A stretch of 64,000 nt of DNA from assembly GCA_022791685.1 (NCBI GenBank), contig JAAVZO010000001.1:1-64000 (forward strand), in the 5' to 3' direction. Shown in pieces: positions 44,376-53,755 of this stretch (the first letter of the stretch is position 1; every line of letters starts with the position of its first letter). The position numbers and the translations under genes were made by a program. Under the pieces are notes generated by a model. That model was not told the origin of the DNA. It worked only from the letters and a program-made list of their open reading frames with translations, and did no database searches. This stretch comes from Clostridiales bacterium (GTDB lineage: Bacteria; Bacillota; Clostridia; Oscillospirales; CAG-272).

Positions 44376-46469
44376 TTATGACTCAACTACGCGCGGAACA
44401 GTGAAATATCCGTCCGCTTTAGTCGGAGCGTTTGCGAGCAGCGCGTCACGGTCAGGCTCATTTGTCGCCTTATCCTCACGGAAAATGTTCGAAATCGGCA
44501 CAACGTGCGCAGTTATCGGCACATTTTCGGTGTCGAGCTCAGAGAGCTGGTTCGCAAAATCTATAATAGCGCCCATTTCCTTAGGCATATCAGCTTTTTC
44601 TTTGTCGGTGAGCGATAGACGCGCAAGGTTTGCCACATTTTCTACATTGATAGTCGGGCTCGCCTTCTTAGCCTTTGCATTAGACGCACTCGCAGGCTTT
44701 TCAGCCTCATCGCCGACCAAAATTCCCAGCACCTTCAGCTGTTCCTCATCGACAAAGTCAGGCGCACCAGTCATAAGCTCTGACGCATCCTTTATCTTCG
44801 GGAACGCGATAACGTCACGCAGCGATTCTGCGTCGAGCAGCTGCATTGTGAGACGGTCGAGACCGAATGCAAATCCGGCGTGCGGAGGCGTACCGTATCT
44901 GAATGCGTTGACCATAAATCCGAATCGCTCCTCGATCTGAGCGTCGTTGAAGCCGAGAGCCTCGAACATCTTAGTCTGGATATCCTGACGGTGGATACGC
45001 ACCGAACCACTTCCAAGCTCGATACCGTTCAGCACAACGTCATAAGCCTGCGCGCGAACTCTGCCAGGGTCAGTCATGAGATAATCGACATCTTCTTCAT
45101 ACGGCATGGTGAAGGGGTGGTGAGTTGCCATCCAGCGGTTCTCCTCGTCAGACCACTCGAACTGCGGGAAGTCGGTAACGAACAGGAACTTGTACTCGCC
45201 AGTATCACGGATACCCAACATTTCGGCAACGTCGATACGCAGATTACCGAGCGTGCGGCGTACAGTAGCAAGCTTGTCGGCACAGAAGAGAATGAAGTCG
45301 CCATCCTTCGCACCCATAGCCTTGATTATATCCTGAAGCTCGTTTTCCTTGAAGTATTTGGTAAGAATGGAGTAAATCTCTCCACCCGGACGAATAGCGA
45401 TCCATGCCATACCTTTCGCGCCGTAGCTCTGAGCCTTCGCGGTGAGCTCCTCGATCTGTGAACGAGTGAAATCAGCACCGCCCGGGACATTGATAGCACG
45501 GACAATACCGCCCTTGTCGACTACACTGCGGAATACCGAGAACGAGCAGGTGCGTGCGATTTCAGTCAGGTCGATAATCTTCAAATCGAAACGCAGGTCT
45601 GGCTTATCTGAGCCGTACCAGTCCATAGCTTGGTGCCATGTAAGACGCAGGAATGGCTCGTTGATTTCCTCATTCATGAGGTTCTTCATTATATACTTGA
45701 ACAGCTTTTCAAGGTGAGTGAGCACGTCCTCCTGATTTACGAACGACATCTCCATATCGACCTGCGTAAACTCAGGCTGGCGGTCAGCACGGAGGTCCTC
45801 GTCACGGAAGCAGCGCGCGACCTGATAATACTTGTCGATTCCGCCGACCATCAGCAGCTGCTTGTAAATCTGCGGCGACTGCGGAAGGGCATAGAACTTA
45901 CCCGGATGAACACGGCTCGGTACGAGATAATCACGTGCACCTTCGGGAGTTGACTTCATCATCATCGGAGTTTCAACTTCCAAAAAGCCGTCATTGTCGA
46001 GATAATCGCGTGTAACCTTTACAAGGTCGTGGCGGAATTTGAGGTTCTTGTACATCTGCGGACGGCGCAGGTCGAGGAATCGGTACTTCAGACGCAGATC
46101 CTCGCGCACGTCAGTCGAATCGTCGAGTGCGAACGGAATGGTCTCCGCATTCGACAGCAGCTTGATATTCGATGCCGCAAGCTCGATCGTACCTGTTGCA
46201 AGCTTCGGGTTGTAGGTCTCCTCGCCGCGCTTGCGGATAAGTCCGGTAACTTCGATTACCGACTGGTTTTTGAGTCCATCGGCTATTTTGAATTCATCAG
46301 GCGTGAGGTTTCCAGCATCGAATACGACCTGCAAGGTTCCCTCGCGGTCACGAAGGTCGATAAATACTATACCGCCCATGTCGCGCTTAGTCAACACCCA
46401 GCCGCACACCGTCACTTTGCAGCCGATCTCGCTTTCGCGAAGCGCGCCGCAGTAATGTGTTCTGTTCAT
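44376..46469 (-). CDS. aspS-gatC: Aspartyl-tRNA synthetase fused to amidotransferase subunit GatC
   Basis: A 697-aa fusion. Residues 1-582 are a bacterial-type AspRS: anticodon-binding domain, class II motif 2 region [16 protein letters not shown], a GAD insertion (about 290-420) and motif 3 [11 protein letters not shown]. Residues 583-604 are a flexible Ala/Ser/Lys linker. Residues 605-697 match GatC ([17 protein letters not shown] and the C-terminal [11 protein letters not shown]). The synthetase position that distinguishes Asp-only from Asp/Asn enzymes (Leu30 in E. coli, His31 in P. aeruginosa) is Met31. The ATG with GAAAGGAAAT upstream is used. A T-box leader controls the operon. Confidence 0.95.
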   Translation of the reverse strand: MNRTHYCGALRESEIGCKVTVCGWVLTKRDMGGIVFIDLRDREGTLQVVFDAGNLTPDEFKIADGLKNQSVIEVTGLIRKRGEETYNPKLATGTIELAASNIKLLSNAETIPFALDDSTDVREDLRLKYRFLDLRRPQMYKNLKFRHDLVKVTRDYLDNDGFLEVETPMMMKSTPEGARDYLVPSRVHPGKFYALPQSPQIYKQLLMVGGIDKYYQVARCFRDEDLRADRQPEFTQVDMEMSFVNQEDVLTHLEKLFKYIMKNLMNEEINEPFLRLTWHQAMDWYGSDKPDLRFDLKIIDLTEIARTCSFSVFRSVVDKGGIVRAINVPGGADFTRSQIEELTAKAQSYGAKGMAWIAIRPGGEIYSILTKYFKENELQDIIKAMGAKDGDFILFCADKLATVRRTLGNLRIDVAEMLGIRDTGEYKFLFVTDFPQFEWSDEENRWMATHHPFTMPYEEDVDYLMTDPGRVRAQAYDVVLNGIELGSGSVRIHRQDIQTKMFEALGFNDAQIEERFGFMVNAFRYGTPPHAGFAFGLDRLTMQLLDAESLRDVIAFPKIKDASELMTGAPDFVDEEQLKVLGILVGDEAEKPASASNAKAKKASPTINVENVANLARLSLTDKEKADMPKEMGAIIDFANQLSELDTENVPITAHVVPISNIFREDKATNEPDRDALLANAPTKADGYFTVPRVVES

Positions 46470-46495
46470 TATTGTATTTCCTTTCAAATTAAAAT

Positions 46496-46775
46496 AAAAA
46501 AACGCTCGTCCAGAATAAATCCGGGACGAACGACTAACTGTCCGTGGTACCACCCATATTGCCGATATTATCGGCGCTCTGCCATACTCATAGTAAACGA
46601 ATATGCTCCGGCTGTAACGCTCCGGCTGCGTCCGAGTCTACTTGACATAAATGTATGCCGTTCGGTCGGCGGCTCAGGGATGTTCTTCCTCCGCGCTGCG
46701 ACACCGGGCTTCCACCATCCCCGACTCTCTATCGTCCAACACGCGGGCTACTCTTCCCGTCATTGCTTTTTGATT
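46496..46775 (-). promoter_or_regulatory. T-box riboswitch upstream of aspS-gatC, probable GAC (Asp) specifier
   Basis: The antiterminator bulge sequence GGGTGGTACCACGG lies at 46555-46542. The terminator pairs CGTTCGTCC (46532-46524) with GGACGAGCG (46511-46503), followed by TTTTTTT. Upstream, Stem I features are present: GAAGAGTAGC near 46755 (AGUA motif), GGATGGTGGAAGCCCGG, and AAGTAGACTCGG. The triplet before CGAAC at 46667-46665 is GAC, so the leader should sense uncharged tRNA-Asp. Confidence 0.9.
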
Positions 46776-46781
46776 ATATCT

Positions 46782-46810
46782 ATTATACGCCTATTTTTCC
46801 CATTTGTCAA
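46782..46810 (-). promoter_or_regulatory. Consensus promoter of the T-box/aspS-gatC operon
   Basis: TTGACA (46810-46805), 17 bp, TATAAT (46787-46782). Confidence 0.9.
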
Positions 46811-46867
46811 GAGGGTATGCAGATTTTTTATAATATAAGAAAAAATAAATATTTTTTGCAAATACTA

Positions 46868-46896
46868 TTGACAACATTTGTGATATATGATATAAT
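46868..46896 (+). promoter_or_regulatory. Consensus promoter of the secreted papain-like gene pair
   Basis: TTGACA (46868-46873), 17 bp, TATAAT (46891-46896), 35 nt before the start codon. Confidence 0.9.
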
Positions 46897-46931
46897 AGCA
46901 TTGTAAAATAAATTATTTGGAGGAAGATATC

Positions 46932-48074
46932 ATGACTTCTAAAAAAATCAAGTGTATGGTTTTGGTCTTTGTTCTCATTTTTATGCAGGTGATAGGTGCT
47001 ATTGCAGTCAATGCCGATTATATCGGACTTCCGAAAATAATAAATCCAGGGTTGGATTTATCAATGAATAATCCACAAGTTGCTAAAAAAGTTCTTAGCA
47101 ATGCTGGGTCGTTAGGAGCTGGAAAAATTACATATAGCGGACCATTTTATTGGTATTGCCTTAATGAAGACGGCTCTTTGAGACTTAACCAAGCTAATTA
47201 TAATATTCGGCATGAAGATGGCCGTACAGGAGTAGTAACGGTTTATGAATTTGAAGGAAATATTGTAAGTGCTTTTAGATATAACCCTGATGGTAACAGT
47301 CCATGGTTTATAGATGAAAATTATATAGCAATAGGAAATGATGATGGAACATTTATTGTAACGTACGATAATATATATCAATTCATGCCATTAACTTGTG
47401 TTGCAAACTATACTGATAATCCTATAAAAAAAGCAAAGGTAAAGACAACTGCTGAAAGGTGCGGAAATATACTGCTTCAATCGTCTAAAGCCATGACTGC
47501 TCAGTTTACAAAATCCGAAATGATGAATTCAGCAAGTAGTACAGAAGTTGGTATTGACGTTCCGATTGTTCCACAAATTGTAAATGGAGATTCATATAAT
47601 GGAGCTGTATGCTGGTTTGCTTGCATGGCATCAATTGTCAGAACTCGTGAACCAATAACCTATAGCGAGTTAACTGCGCTGGAAGTGCAAAATGCCAGTA
47701 TGAAAATAGATACAAAATACGGTCGCTTAGCGTCAATAGACGACTTAGAATACTTGCTTCAAACATTGTATTTAGATGAAAAATATCATACAACACGTTC
47801 ATTTCATGCCAATTGCAAAATGTCGCAAAACTCATATAAATCAATTATTGATAATGAATGTATATTACTTGCTTATTTTGGAGATGAAGACAAAAATGTA
47901 CATGCTGTTGTATTAAGCAAATATAAGTATGAAGATGGAAATTTAAAAGCAATATGTATGGATCCACTAGATTCGGGTGATATAGTTAGTTTAGGGTGGA
48001 TAGATGGTAAACTTTCATTGCCATTCGGAAGTAACTACTTAATATATCGCGAAAATGTAACTTCATATAAATGA
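46932..48074 (+). CDS. Secreted protein with a papain-like (C39/C70-type) cysteine peptidase domain
   Basis: A 380-aa exported protein. The signal peptide (MTSKKIKCMVLVFVLIFMQV, cleavage likely near residue 28) is followed by a unique domain (about 30-200) rich in aromatic residues, then a papain-like domain with Gln215, Cys227 in GAVCWFACMAS, His324 in NVHAVVLSKY and Asp344 in CMDPLDSGD, a plausible catalytic set. The ATG behind TTGGAGG is used. Local GC is much lower than in the surrounding operons. It overlaps the next gene by 4 bp. The domain is a probable protease of unknown target. Confidence 0.75.
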   Translation: MTSKKIKCMVLVFVLIFMQVIGAIAVNADYIGLPKIINPGLDLSMNNPQVAKKVLSNAGSLGAGKITYSGPFYWYCLNEDGSLRLNQANYNIRHEDGRTGVVTVYEFEGNIVSAFRYNPDGNSPWFIDENYIAIGNDDGTFIVTYDNIYQFMPLTCVANYTDNPIKKAKVKTTAERCGNILLQSSKAMTAQFTKSEMMNSASSTEVGIDVPIVPQIVNGDSYNGAVCWFACMASIVRTREPITYSELTALEVQNASMKIDTKYGRLASIDDLEYLLQTLYLDEKYHTTRSFHANCKMSQNSYKSIIDNECILLAYFGDEDKNVHAVVLSKYKYEDGNLKAICMDPLDSGDIVSLGWIDGKLSLPFGSNYLIYRENVTSYK

Positions 48075-48652
48075 TATATTTTGATAGCTTTGATGAAAGT
48101 GAAGAATGCAATCAGCAAAATATTATAGAGCTTCCCAGCGGTTATTACCTTGAAGATTATTGTGATAAATTCAACAAAAACGCTATAAATGATATTTTGA
48201 ATCTTTGTTTTGACTACTGCGATTGTTTTTCTTTTTCAATTTACGCAGTGCCAAAATGTGATGTAACGCTTCAGGAAGCGCTGGAACCGTATGTAAAACA
48301 AAAGCTAACAGTAACAAGGTGGTTTTGCTACCACTTGTTTAAAAACTACCCTCTTGATGTGTGTACATATGAGTTAAATGACAACACGAAAAAACTGTTA
48401 AAAGAACATTACAAATATGTATTCCTGCCGCTGCATCCCGGTAAACCCGGTTATGGTTTACCAAGCGTTGAAGACTTATGCTTTTTCAAGAATGATAAGC
48501 TCATATTCGGTACAGTATCACATGAATCAATCTGTCAGGCTTATCCCCCAGATGAAGAATTTGCAAAACGTTTTTTGGAAATTGATAGTCATTTGAAGTA
48601 CATGGACGATGACGACGAGCAAATTGATCTCAATAATATAGAAACTGTATAA
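48071..48652 (+). CDS. Unknown cytosolic protein coupled to the papain-like gene
   Basis: A 193-aa protein with no signal peptide or membrane segment, acidic with an Asp/Glu-rich C-terminus (YMDDDDEQIDLNNIE). Visible segments: NDILNLCFDYCDCFSFSIYA and PLHPGKPGYGLPSVEDLCFF. I recognise no family. Its start overlaps the peptidase-like gene (ATGA) and a terminator follows, so the two form a bicistron. A partner, chaperone or immunity role for the exported protein is possible but is only inference from position. Confidence 0.65.
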   Translation: MIYFDSFDESEECNQQNIIELPSGYYLEDYCDKFNKNAINDILNLCFDYCDCFSFSIYAVPKCDVTLQEALEPYVKQKLTVTRWFCYHLFKNYPLDVCTYELNDNTKKLLKEHYKYVFLPLHPGKPGYGLPSVEDLCFFKNDKLIFGTVSHESICQAYPPDEEFAKRFLEIDSHLKYMDDDDEQIDLNNIETV

Positions 48653-48657
48653 AAAAT

Positions 48658-48698
48658 ACGTCTTAGCTGTATTAAACTTCAGCTAAGACGTTTTTCTC
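48658..48698 (+). terminator. Terminator after the low-GC gene pair
   Basis: ACGTCTTAGCTG (48658-48669) pairs perfectly with CAGCTAAGACGT (48680-48691), followed by TTTTC. Confidence 0.85.
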
Positions 48699-48706
48699 TC
48701 TGTCTA

Positions 48707-48755
48707 TTGACAACTATTACGTTTAGTGATATAATATTATTACAGTAAACGTAAT
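48707..48755 (+). promoter_or_regulatory. Consensus promoter flanked by a 10-bp inverted repeat (probable PadR operator)
   Basis: TTGACA (48707-48712), 17 bp, TATAAT (48730-48735). ATTACGTTTA (48716-48725) and TAAACGTAAT (48746-48755) flank the -10, so binding by the PadR product could block its own transcription. Confidence 0.8.
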
Positions 48756-48770
48756 AAGGAAGTGACCACA

Positions 48771-49100
48771 ATGCGGGACAATATCAAGGGCGGCGCACTT
48801 ACCGAAGTGACCTTCTATGTGCTGCTGGCGCTGTATACGCCAAAGCACGGATATGCAATAATGCAGTTCATCGAAGACAGCACCGACGGACGGCTCACGC
48901 TCGGCGCGGGTACGCTGTACGGTGCAATAAATACCCTGCTTTCCAAGGGATGGATAACACCATTTGGAGATGGTGACGGGCGAAAAAAAGAATACGTGAT
49001 TACCAATGAGGGCAAGTCTATTGCCTCAAATGAACTTGCACGCCTGAATGCACTGGTCGATACCGCTAACAAAATAATCGGAGGGAACACTGATGAGTAA
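48771..49100 (+). CDS. PadR-family transcriptional regulator
   Basis: A 109-aa winged-helix repressor: ALTEVTFYVLLALYTPKHGY, LTLGAGTLYGAINTLLSKGW and a Lys/Glu-rich wing (GRKKEYVITNEGKS) are standard PadR features. Start at the ATG, with GGAAG about 9 nt upstream; an in-frame GTG three codons before is too close to the ribosome site. It overlaps the DUF2812 gene by 8 bp and probably represses both genes through the inverted repeat in its promoter. Confidence 0.92.
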   Translation: MRDNIKGGALTEVTFYVLLALYTPKHGYAIMQFIEDSTDGRLTLGAGTLYGAINTLLSKGWITPFGDGDGRKKEYVITNEGKSIASNELARLNALVDTANKIIGGNTDE

Positions 49101-49677
49101 AAAACACTATCGCTTTTTTGGAGCGCTTCTAAACGCACAGGAAAACTGGCTCAACAAAATGTCTGCAAACGGCTATCGGCTAATTCGCACATCAAAGCTG
49201 ATGTATGAATTCGAAGAATGCAAGCCAAACGAGTACGAATACCAAATAGAATTCATCGCGCGCAAGTCAAGATCAAGCGCACAGGATTATGCGGCGTTTC
49301 TTACAGAAATGGGATACAAGGTATTTTATAAAAATATCAACCTCAATTATTCGATAGGCAAGGTGCGGCTGCGTCCGTGGGCAGAGCCCGGCGGTCGAAT
49401 CGCGACAAACTCGACCACATACAACCGCGAGCTGTTGATTGTAGAAAAGCCGCACGACGGTAAGCCGTTCGAGCTTCATTCCACCATTGACGATAGAATC
49501 GAATATTACAAATCGATCCGCGCACCGTGGCTGTTTATGCTGATCATATTTGCACTGTTCGGCGTAATCATGCGCTCGTGGATATTCGGTGCATTTGCGT
49601 TAATGTCACTGATTCCGACAATACTATATCAGCTGGAAATCATCAGCTTAAGTAAATCCGCAAAAACAAACGAATAG
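49093..49677 (+). CDS. DUF2812-family membrane protein
   Basis: A 194-aa protein. The N-terminal DUF2812 domain begins KHYRFFGALLNAQENWLNKM and includes NGYRLIRTSKLMYEFEECKP; two C-terminal membrane helices follow (about 146-180, APWLFMLIIFALFGVI and FGAFALMSLIPTILYQL). PadR-DUF2812 pairs are frequent in Firmicutes and are presumed to sense membrane or antibiotic stress, but the function is unproven. Overlap with padR implies coupled translation. Confidence 0.85.
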   Translation: MSKKHYRFFGALLNAQENWLNKMSANGYRLIRTSKLMYEFEECKPNEYEYQIEFIARKSRSSAQDYAAFLTEMGYKVFYKNINLNYSIGKVRLRPWAEPGGRIATNSTTYNRELLIVEKPHDGKPFELHSTIDDRIEYYKSIRAPWLFMLIIFALFGVIMRSWIFGAFALMSLIPTILYQLEIISLSKSAKTNE

Positions 49678-49681
49678 AAGA

Positions 49682-49716
49682 AATTCACCCGCAAGACTAA
49701 GACTTGCGGGTGAATT
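49682..49716. terminator. Bidirectional terminator
   Basis: AATTCACCCGCAAG (49682-49695) pairs perfectly with CTTGCGGGTGAATT (49703-49716), loop 7 nt. Confidence 0.9.
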
Positions 49717-49717
49717 A

Positions 49718-50128
49718 TTATTTACTGAAAAATCTGACTCCTATAATTGACAGCACTAACGCGCATAAAAGCAGCAGCGATATAAACGCACCAACAATTG
49801 AATAATAGCGCAGACCATCAATAAACAGCGGAGATAATGACGCAAACAGTGCCATTGCCGTTATGACCGCAAGTCCGCGAAAATGATATATTTCACTCTC
49901 AAATACCGCACCGTATATCCACATTACCAACAAAACACATGACAATAGCGCGGTAATAAGCGGACCAAAATTTGCATACCCAAATGGTACTGGATTGAAG
50001 TACGAATAAGTCTCGCGCATTTTTAGCGATGGATCGGGCATAAAAATACACACCGCTCCATACGGAAGCAGCTCCAGCACCACCACCGCAGTCATATTGA
50101 TTATTCCGAAAAGTCTGAGCTTGTTCAT
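49718..50128 (-). CDS. Small uncharacterised membrane protein (four helices)
   Basis: A 136-aa protein with four hydrophobic segments (INMTAVVVLELLPYGAVCIF, LITALLSCVLLVMWIYGAVF, LAVITAMALFASLSPLF, VGAFISLLLLCALVLSIIG). No recognisable family. Start at the ATG 5 nt after GGAGG. It is the only gene between the PadR pair and the VWA operon and may be independent of both. Confidence 0.65.
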   Translation of the reverse strand: MNKLRLFGIINMTAVVVLELLPYGAVCIFMPDPSLKMRETYSYFNPVPFGYANFGPLITALLSCVLLVMWIYGAVFESEIYHFRGLAVITAMALFASLSPLFIDGLRYYSIVGAFISLLLLCALVLSIIGVRFFSK

Positions 50129-50206
50129 CACGTCCTCCAAGTAAAAACGAAAAATCTACATACTTAGACGGATAATGACATCAATTTGTTCCCGAAATAT
50201 TAAAAA

Positions 50207-51421
50207 TTATGACTTTTTTCTCTTATCGAATTCCTTTTGAAATTCATTCAGATCCTGCCCTCTCAGCGCGCGTCCCAAAAGCTCAGGCAGCATTTGAGGA
50301 TTGCAGGCAAAGCATGGGATCCCCATCGACGAAATCTTGCCCGCCATCTGAGCATCGTAATACGGGCGACCGCCGTCTGCTAAAGCCAGAAGGCAGACCA
50401 CAGTAACGCCGCTCGCCTTCATCTCCTCAACACGACGCAGCAATGCCGCACGGTTGCCGCCTTCTTCGAGGTCGGATATGAGGAAAAACAGCGTCTTTGC
50501 CGGATTTTCGATAAACTGCTCGCAGTATGCGACCGACTTGTCGATATCAGTACCGCCGCCGAGCTGGAATCCAAACAGCAGGTCGACTGGGTCGTCGCAT
50601 TTTTCAGTAAGGTCGACAATATTTGTGTCAAACGCGACCACATGAGTTTTCAGACTCGACATACTCGCAAGTATGCAGCTTATGATCGATGAATATATGA
50701 CCGATTCGCCCATCGAGCCGCTCTGGTCGATATCGAGTATTATCGTCCATTTATTCGCCGCCGTAGTGCTCGTGCGGTCGAAAAAGTAGAAATGTTCCGG
50801 CACGATAGTTTTAAGCTGACGATTATAGTGCTTTAAATTGCGCGATATCGTCATTTTATAGTCGAGTGCCGCCGCTGACGGAATCGGAGAATGCCGTCTG
50901 CGATTCACTGCCGCGGTAACCACACGGCGTATATCCTGTTCGAGCAGCTTGTTTATTTCCTCCACTATTTTGCGTATAAATACTCGCACGCTCTCCTTCG
51001 AACGTTTTGGAATCTGATCCTTCAAAAGCAGAATAGTTGATGCAAGGCTGACATCCGGCTCGAGATTATCGAGCAGCTCAGGCTCAAAAATCAGCTGCTT
51101 CAGCCCACAGCGATTCATCGCGTCGCCCTGAATAACAGTTACAAGCTCCTTGTCAAACAGCGTGCGAACGTCGCCAAGCCAACGCGTGATCTGCGGATTC
51201 GACGGACCATTTCCTGCGCCGCGTCCATTGGTTCCGCTACTGTCACCAAAACCTCCGTATTCAGTTTTGTTATAAATAGCCGCCAGCGCCTGATCGATCA
51301 AATCCTGTTCGACGGATAGCCCGCCGCCCATCGACGAAAATCGATTTTGACTCTCCGCGCCAAGTATGAGCCGCCAGCGATTGATTTTTTCCTGATCAGC
51401 TGCATTATTGATATTATTCAT
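50207..51421 (-). CDS. VWA-domain protein (YehP/CoxE-like) of the MoxR-type system
   Basis: A 404-aa cytosolic protein. Residues about 1-220 are helical with a Gly/Asn-rich loop (GGFGDSSGTNGRGAGNGP). The C-terminal VWA domain (about 225-390) has the metal site DQSGS (232-236), a Thr in GGGTDIDKSV and a late Asp in LISDLEEGG, so the MIDAS is complete. VWA proteins of this type work with a MoxR AAA ATPase, present two genes upstream. Start at the ATG 7 nt after GAGGTG. It is the last gene of the operon. Confidence 0.88.
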   Translation of the reverse strand: MNNINNAADQEKINRWRLILGAESQNRFSSMGGGLSVEQDLIDQALAAIYNKTEYGGFGDSSGTNGRGAGNGPSNPQITRWLGDVRTLFDKELVTVIQGDAMNRCGLKQLIFEPELLDNLEPDVSLASTILLLKDQIPKRSKESVRVFIRKIVEEINKLLEQDIRRVVTAAVNRRRHSPIPSAAALDYKMTISRNLKHYNRQLKTIVPEHFYFFDRTSTTAANKWTIILDIDQSGSMGESVIYSSIISCILASMSSLKTHVVAFDTNIVDLTEKCDDPVDLLFGFQLGGGTDIDKSVAYCEQFIENPAKTLFFLISDLEEGGNRAALLRRVEEMKASGVTVVCLLALADGGRPYYDAQMAGKISSMGIPCFACNPQMLPELLGRALRGQDLNEFQKEFDKRKKS

Positions 51422-51439
51422 ATTTTCACACCTCAAAGC

Positions 51440-53755
51440 TTATAAGTCAAAATCAAAATCATCAAGGCTCTCTACCATCTGCGATTCAGCATCATCGAGC
51501 ACAGCATTGACTGTCTCGCTCACTTGCTGACCGTTGAGTCCCCATATCTCGCCAAGATTTTCTGCAATCTCATCCTTCTCCTGCGACGTGAAATCGGCAA
51601 ACGCACGCCGTAAAAATACAAGCGCACGCTTGAATTCTTCATCGTCAAGTCCGGCAAGATACGCGTCGAGATTCTCCCACAGCGACAACCGTGCAATCAG
51701 CGCATAGCGATTCTTCATCGCAAGTCCTTCAAACCATCCTGCTCCAAGGTCAGCGGGAACGCCCTTCGACAACCTGCGTTGAACCTCAAGCTTTAACCGT
51801 GAAGAATCCATAACTCCGCGCTCGAGCAGTATCGCCGCCGCAAATCCCGACAGTTTCGTGTTGAGGTCGTCACGATATGCCGTCTCATCAAGTGCGCTGA
51901 TCCACGCTTCTTGATCGAGAACATCATGCGCCAGCGCCGCGCTGTTTAATTTTTCAATTGCACCTATAATTACACGCGCACCACCGTCATCACAGACACA
52001 TGCTCCCGGCAACAGCAAGCAAGCGCGATAAAACATTCGCGTCATTATCGGAATAAGCGGTGATGAATCGAGTCGACGTATATTTCCATACTGTACGACT
52101 ACCGAAAGCCGCTGCACAGTATTTGCCAGCTCCTCGACCGACGCAGCGTCTACCGACATAGCCTGCAACGCCGATGTAGCATAGCTGACCGCACCTGCCA
52201 TTCCGCAGTCGAACGCTTCTTCAATAACTCGCGCTATCTCGCCCATGTTTGGTGCAGCTTCGACTCGCTCCTTCATACAGAATGAAGCCGCCTGAGCAAT
52301 CGTGTCGCCCTTCAACGCCGCCTCGACGAGCTCAATTTCGGCTTCCGGACTCCAGCGCAGCACCCAATTCTCAGCCCACGTCGCATTGTCCTGTTTAGTC
52401 GCCTGCTTTTTTGCAAAGCTTACTCCAAGCACACTCAGCTGATTCAGGAAAAATGAGCGGTATAAATCAAGAAATGCCGCGCGTTCGGATTTCACATTGC
52501 GGTTCTCTCGCAAGTCCAGCGACAGGTCCTGCGCGCTGATATCGCGATAACGTTCGAGCTTCAAATCCTTAAGAAGTCGATAGAAATCCTCCTGAATGCT
52601 CGTACGGCTTACTCCGTCCGGAAGCGAGCCGATCCGCGTTCCTATTTCAGTATCGGCTACTGCGAGATTTATCGCTGCGAGTGAGCCGCCTCCAATACAA
52701 GTTATCGCCGCGTCACGAATATCGCGCAGCGCTGGAATTTTGCTGTCGTGCATTCCTGCGAGCGAATCGGCGAGCCGCACCGCCTCGATAACGTCCGCAC
52801 TCGACACTGGATTACCGGTTGAACGCTGATATCCAGCAATGCGTGAGAGGTAGCTGTAAGCCGCAAAATGCGGCTCTTTTCGACAAAGCGATTCCCACAA
52901 TAATTCATAATACGCCGGCGCACGGTTTCCTGCGCCATAGCCAGAACGACTTGATAAGCGATAATACGAATACGGCATAAGCGTGTGATTAGCTTCGAGC
53001 CGCGGAAGCTTAGCTATGTCAGCATCGCTCATACAGCTGCAATAATCGCGCAGCCCTTCGACGTGGTACGCACCAGTTACAACGACTATGCGCTCCGGCT
53101 CGATCCCACCAGCGACCGCGTCAGATATCTTACGGCGCATATACGCTTCGCGCAGCTTGGTCTCTTCCCAGTCACTGTCGACTCCTTCGGTGAGCTCACG
53201 CAGTTGACGACCGAATTCATATGCACCCTCACGGTAAGCTTCAGAGTCAGCAGAGCGTTCGATCACCCTCTCCCAAAAAGTCTCGCTGCCGCCATCCTCG
53301 CCGCTTATCTCATCAAGACGGCGATATACTCCAGCGCGTCCTTCCTCACCTTCATCTGAATGACTTTCTTCTATGTCATCGACATTGTCATCCCCGTTAA
53401 AGTCTTCGTTCGCCTTAGCCTCAGCATTAGCCGACAAGGCTAAAAACACCTCCGACGGCAAGTCCATAAAACGACATTCTACCTTATTTTTATGACACCA
53501 CATGATCGCCTGATATTCGGGCGAATACTCAGCAAACGGGTACAATATCGTGCGCACTGGTGCTTCGCTCGTATACGCGAGTATCGCGATCGGTGGCTGC
53601 GTCTCGGGCATAGTGATATTTTTAAGCTGACTATTAAAATCGCTCGGTCCTTCGACCAGCACAAGCCGCGGCTTTATTTCATCGAGATAGTGCAGCAGGT
53701 GATATGCGCCCGCTGGCGATAAATGCCGCACTCCCCAAAAATTCGGCTGTCCCAT
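51440..53755 (-). CDS. DUF5682-like protein with a TraB/TIKI-like N-terminal domain
   Basis: A 771-aa protein. Residues 1-110 carry GVRHLSPAGAYHLLHYLDEI (His11) and PRLVLVEGPSDF (Glu35), and residues 200-236 carry AYMRRKISDAV and VVVTGAYHVEGL (His231). These three blocks resemble those of TraB/PrgY and TIKI-type enzymes (GTAHVS..., VELD..., VVGAGHVPG...), a putative metalloprotease/esterase fold. An acidic insertion lies at about 112-165; the rest is helical. The start overlaps the AAA gene stop (TGATG). E. coli YehM is the likely counterpart in the yehLMPQ cluster (from memory). Confidence 0.8.
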   Translation of the reverse strand: MGQPNFWGVRHLSPAGAYHLLHYLDEIKPRLVLVEGPSDFNSQLKNITMPETQPPIAILAYTSEAPVRTILYPFAEYSPEYQAIMWCHKNKVECRFMDLPSEVFLALSANAEAKANEDFNGDDNVDDIEESHSDEGEEGRAGVYRRLDEISGEDGGSETFWERVIERSADSEAYREGAYEFGRQLRELTEGVDSDWEETKLREAYMRRKISDAVAGGIEPERIVVVTGAYHVEGLRDYCSCMSDADIAKLPRLEANHTLMPYSYYRLSSRSGYGAGNRAPAYYELLWESLCRKEPHFAAYSYLSRIAGYQRSTGNPVSSADVIEAVRLADSLAGMHDSKIPALRDIRDAAITCIGGGSLAAINLAVADTEIGTRIGSLPDGVSRTSIQEDFYRLLKDLKLERYRDISAQDLSLDLRENRNVKSERAAFLDLYRSFFLNQLSVLGVSFAKKQATKQDNATWAENWVLRWSPEAEIELVEAALKGDTIAQAASFCMKERVEAAPNMGEIARVIEEAFDCGMAGAVSYATSALQAMSVDAASVEELANTVQRLSVVVQYGNIRRLDSSPLIPIMTRMFYRACLLLPGACVCDDGGARVIIGAIEKLNSAALAHDVLDQEAWISALDETAYRDDLNTKLSGFAAAILLERGVMDSSRLKLEVQRRLSKGVPADLGAGWFEGLAMKNRYALIARLSLWENLDAYLAGLDDEEFKRALVFLRRAFADFTSQEKDEIAENLGEIWGLNGQQVSETVNAVLDDAESQMVESLDDFDFDL

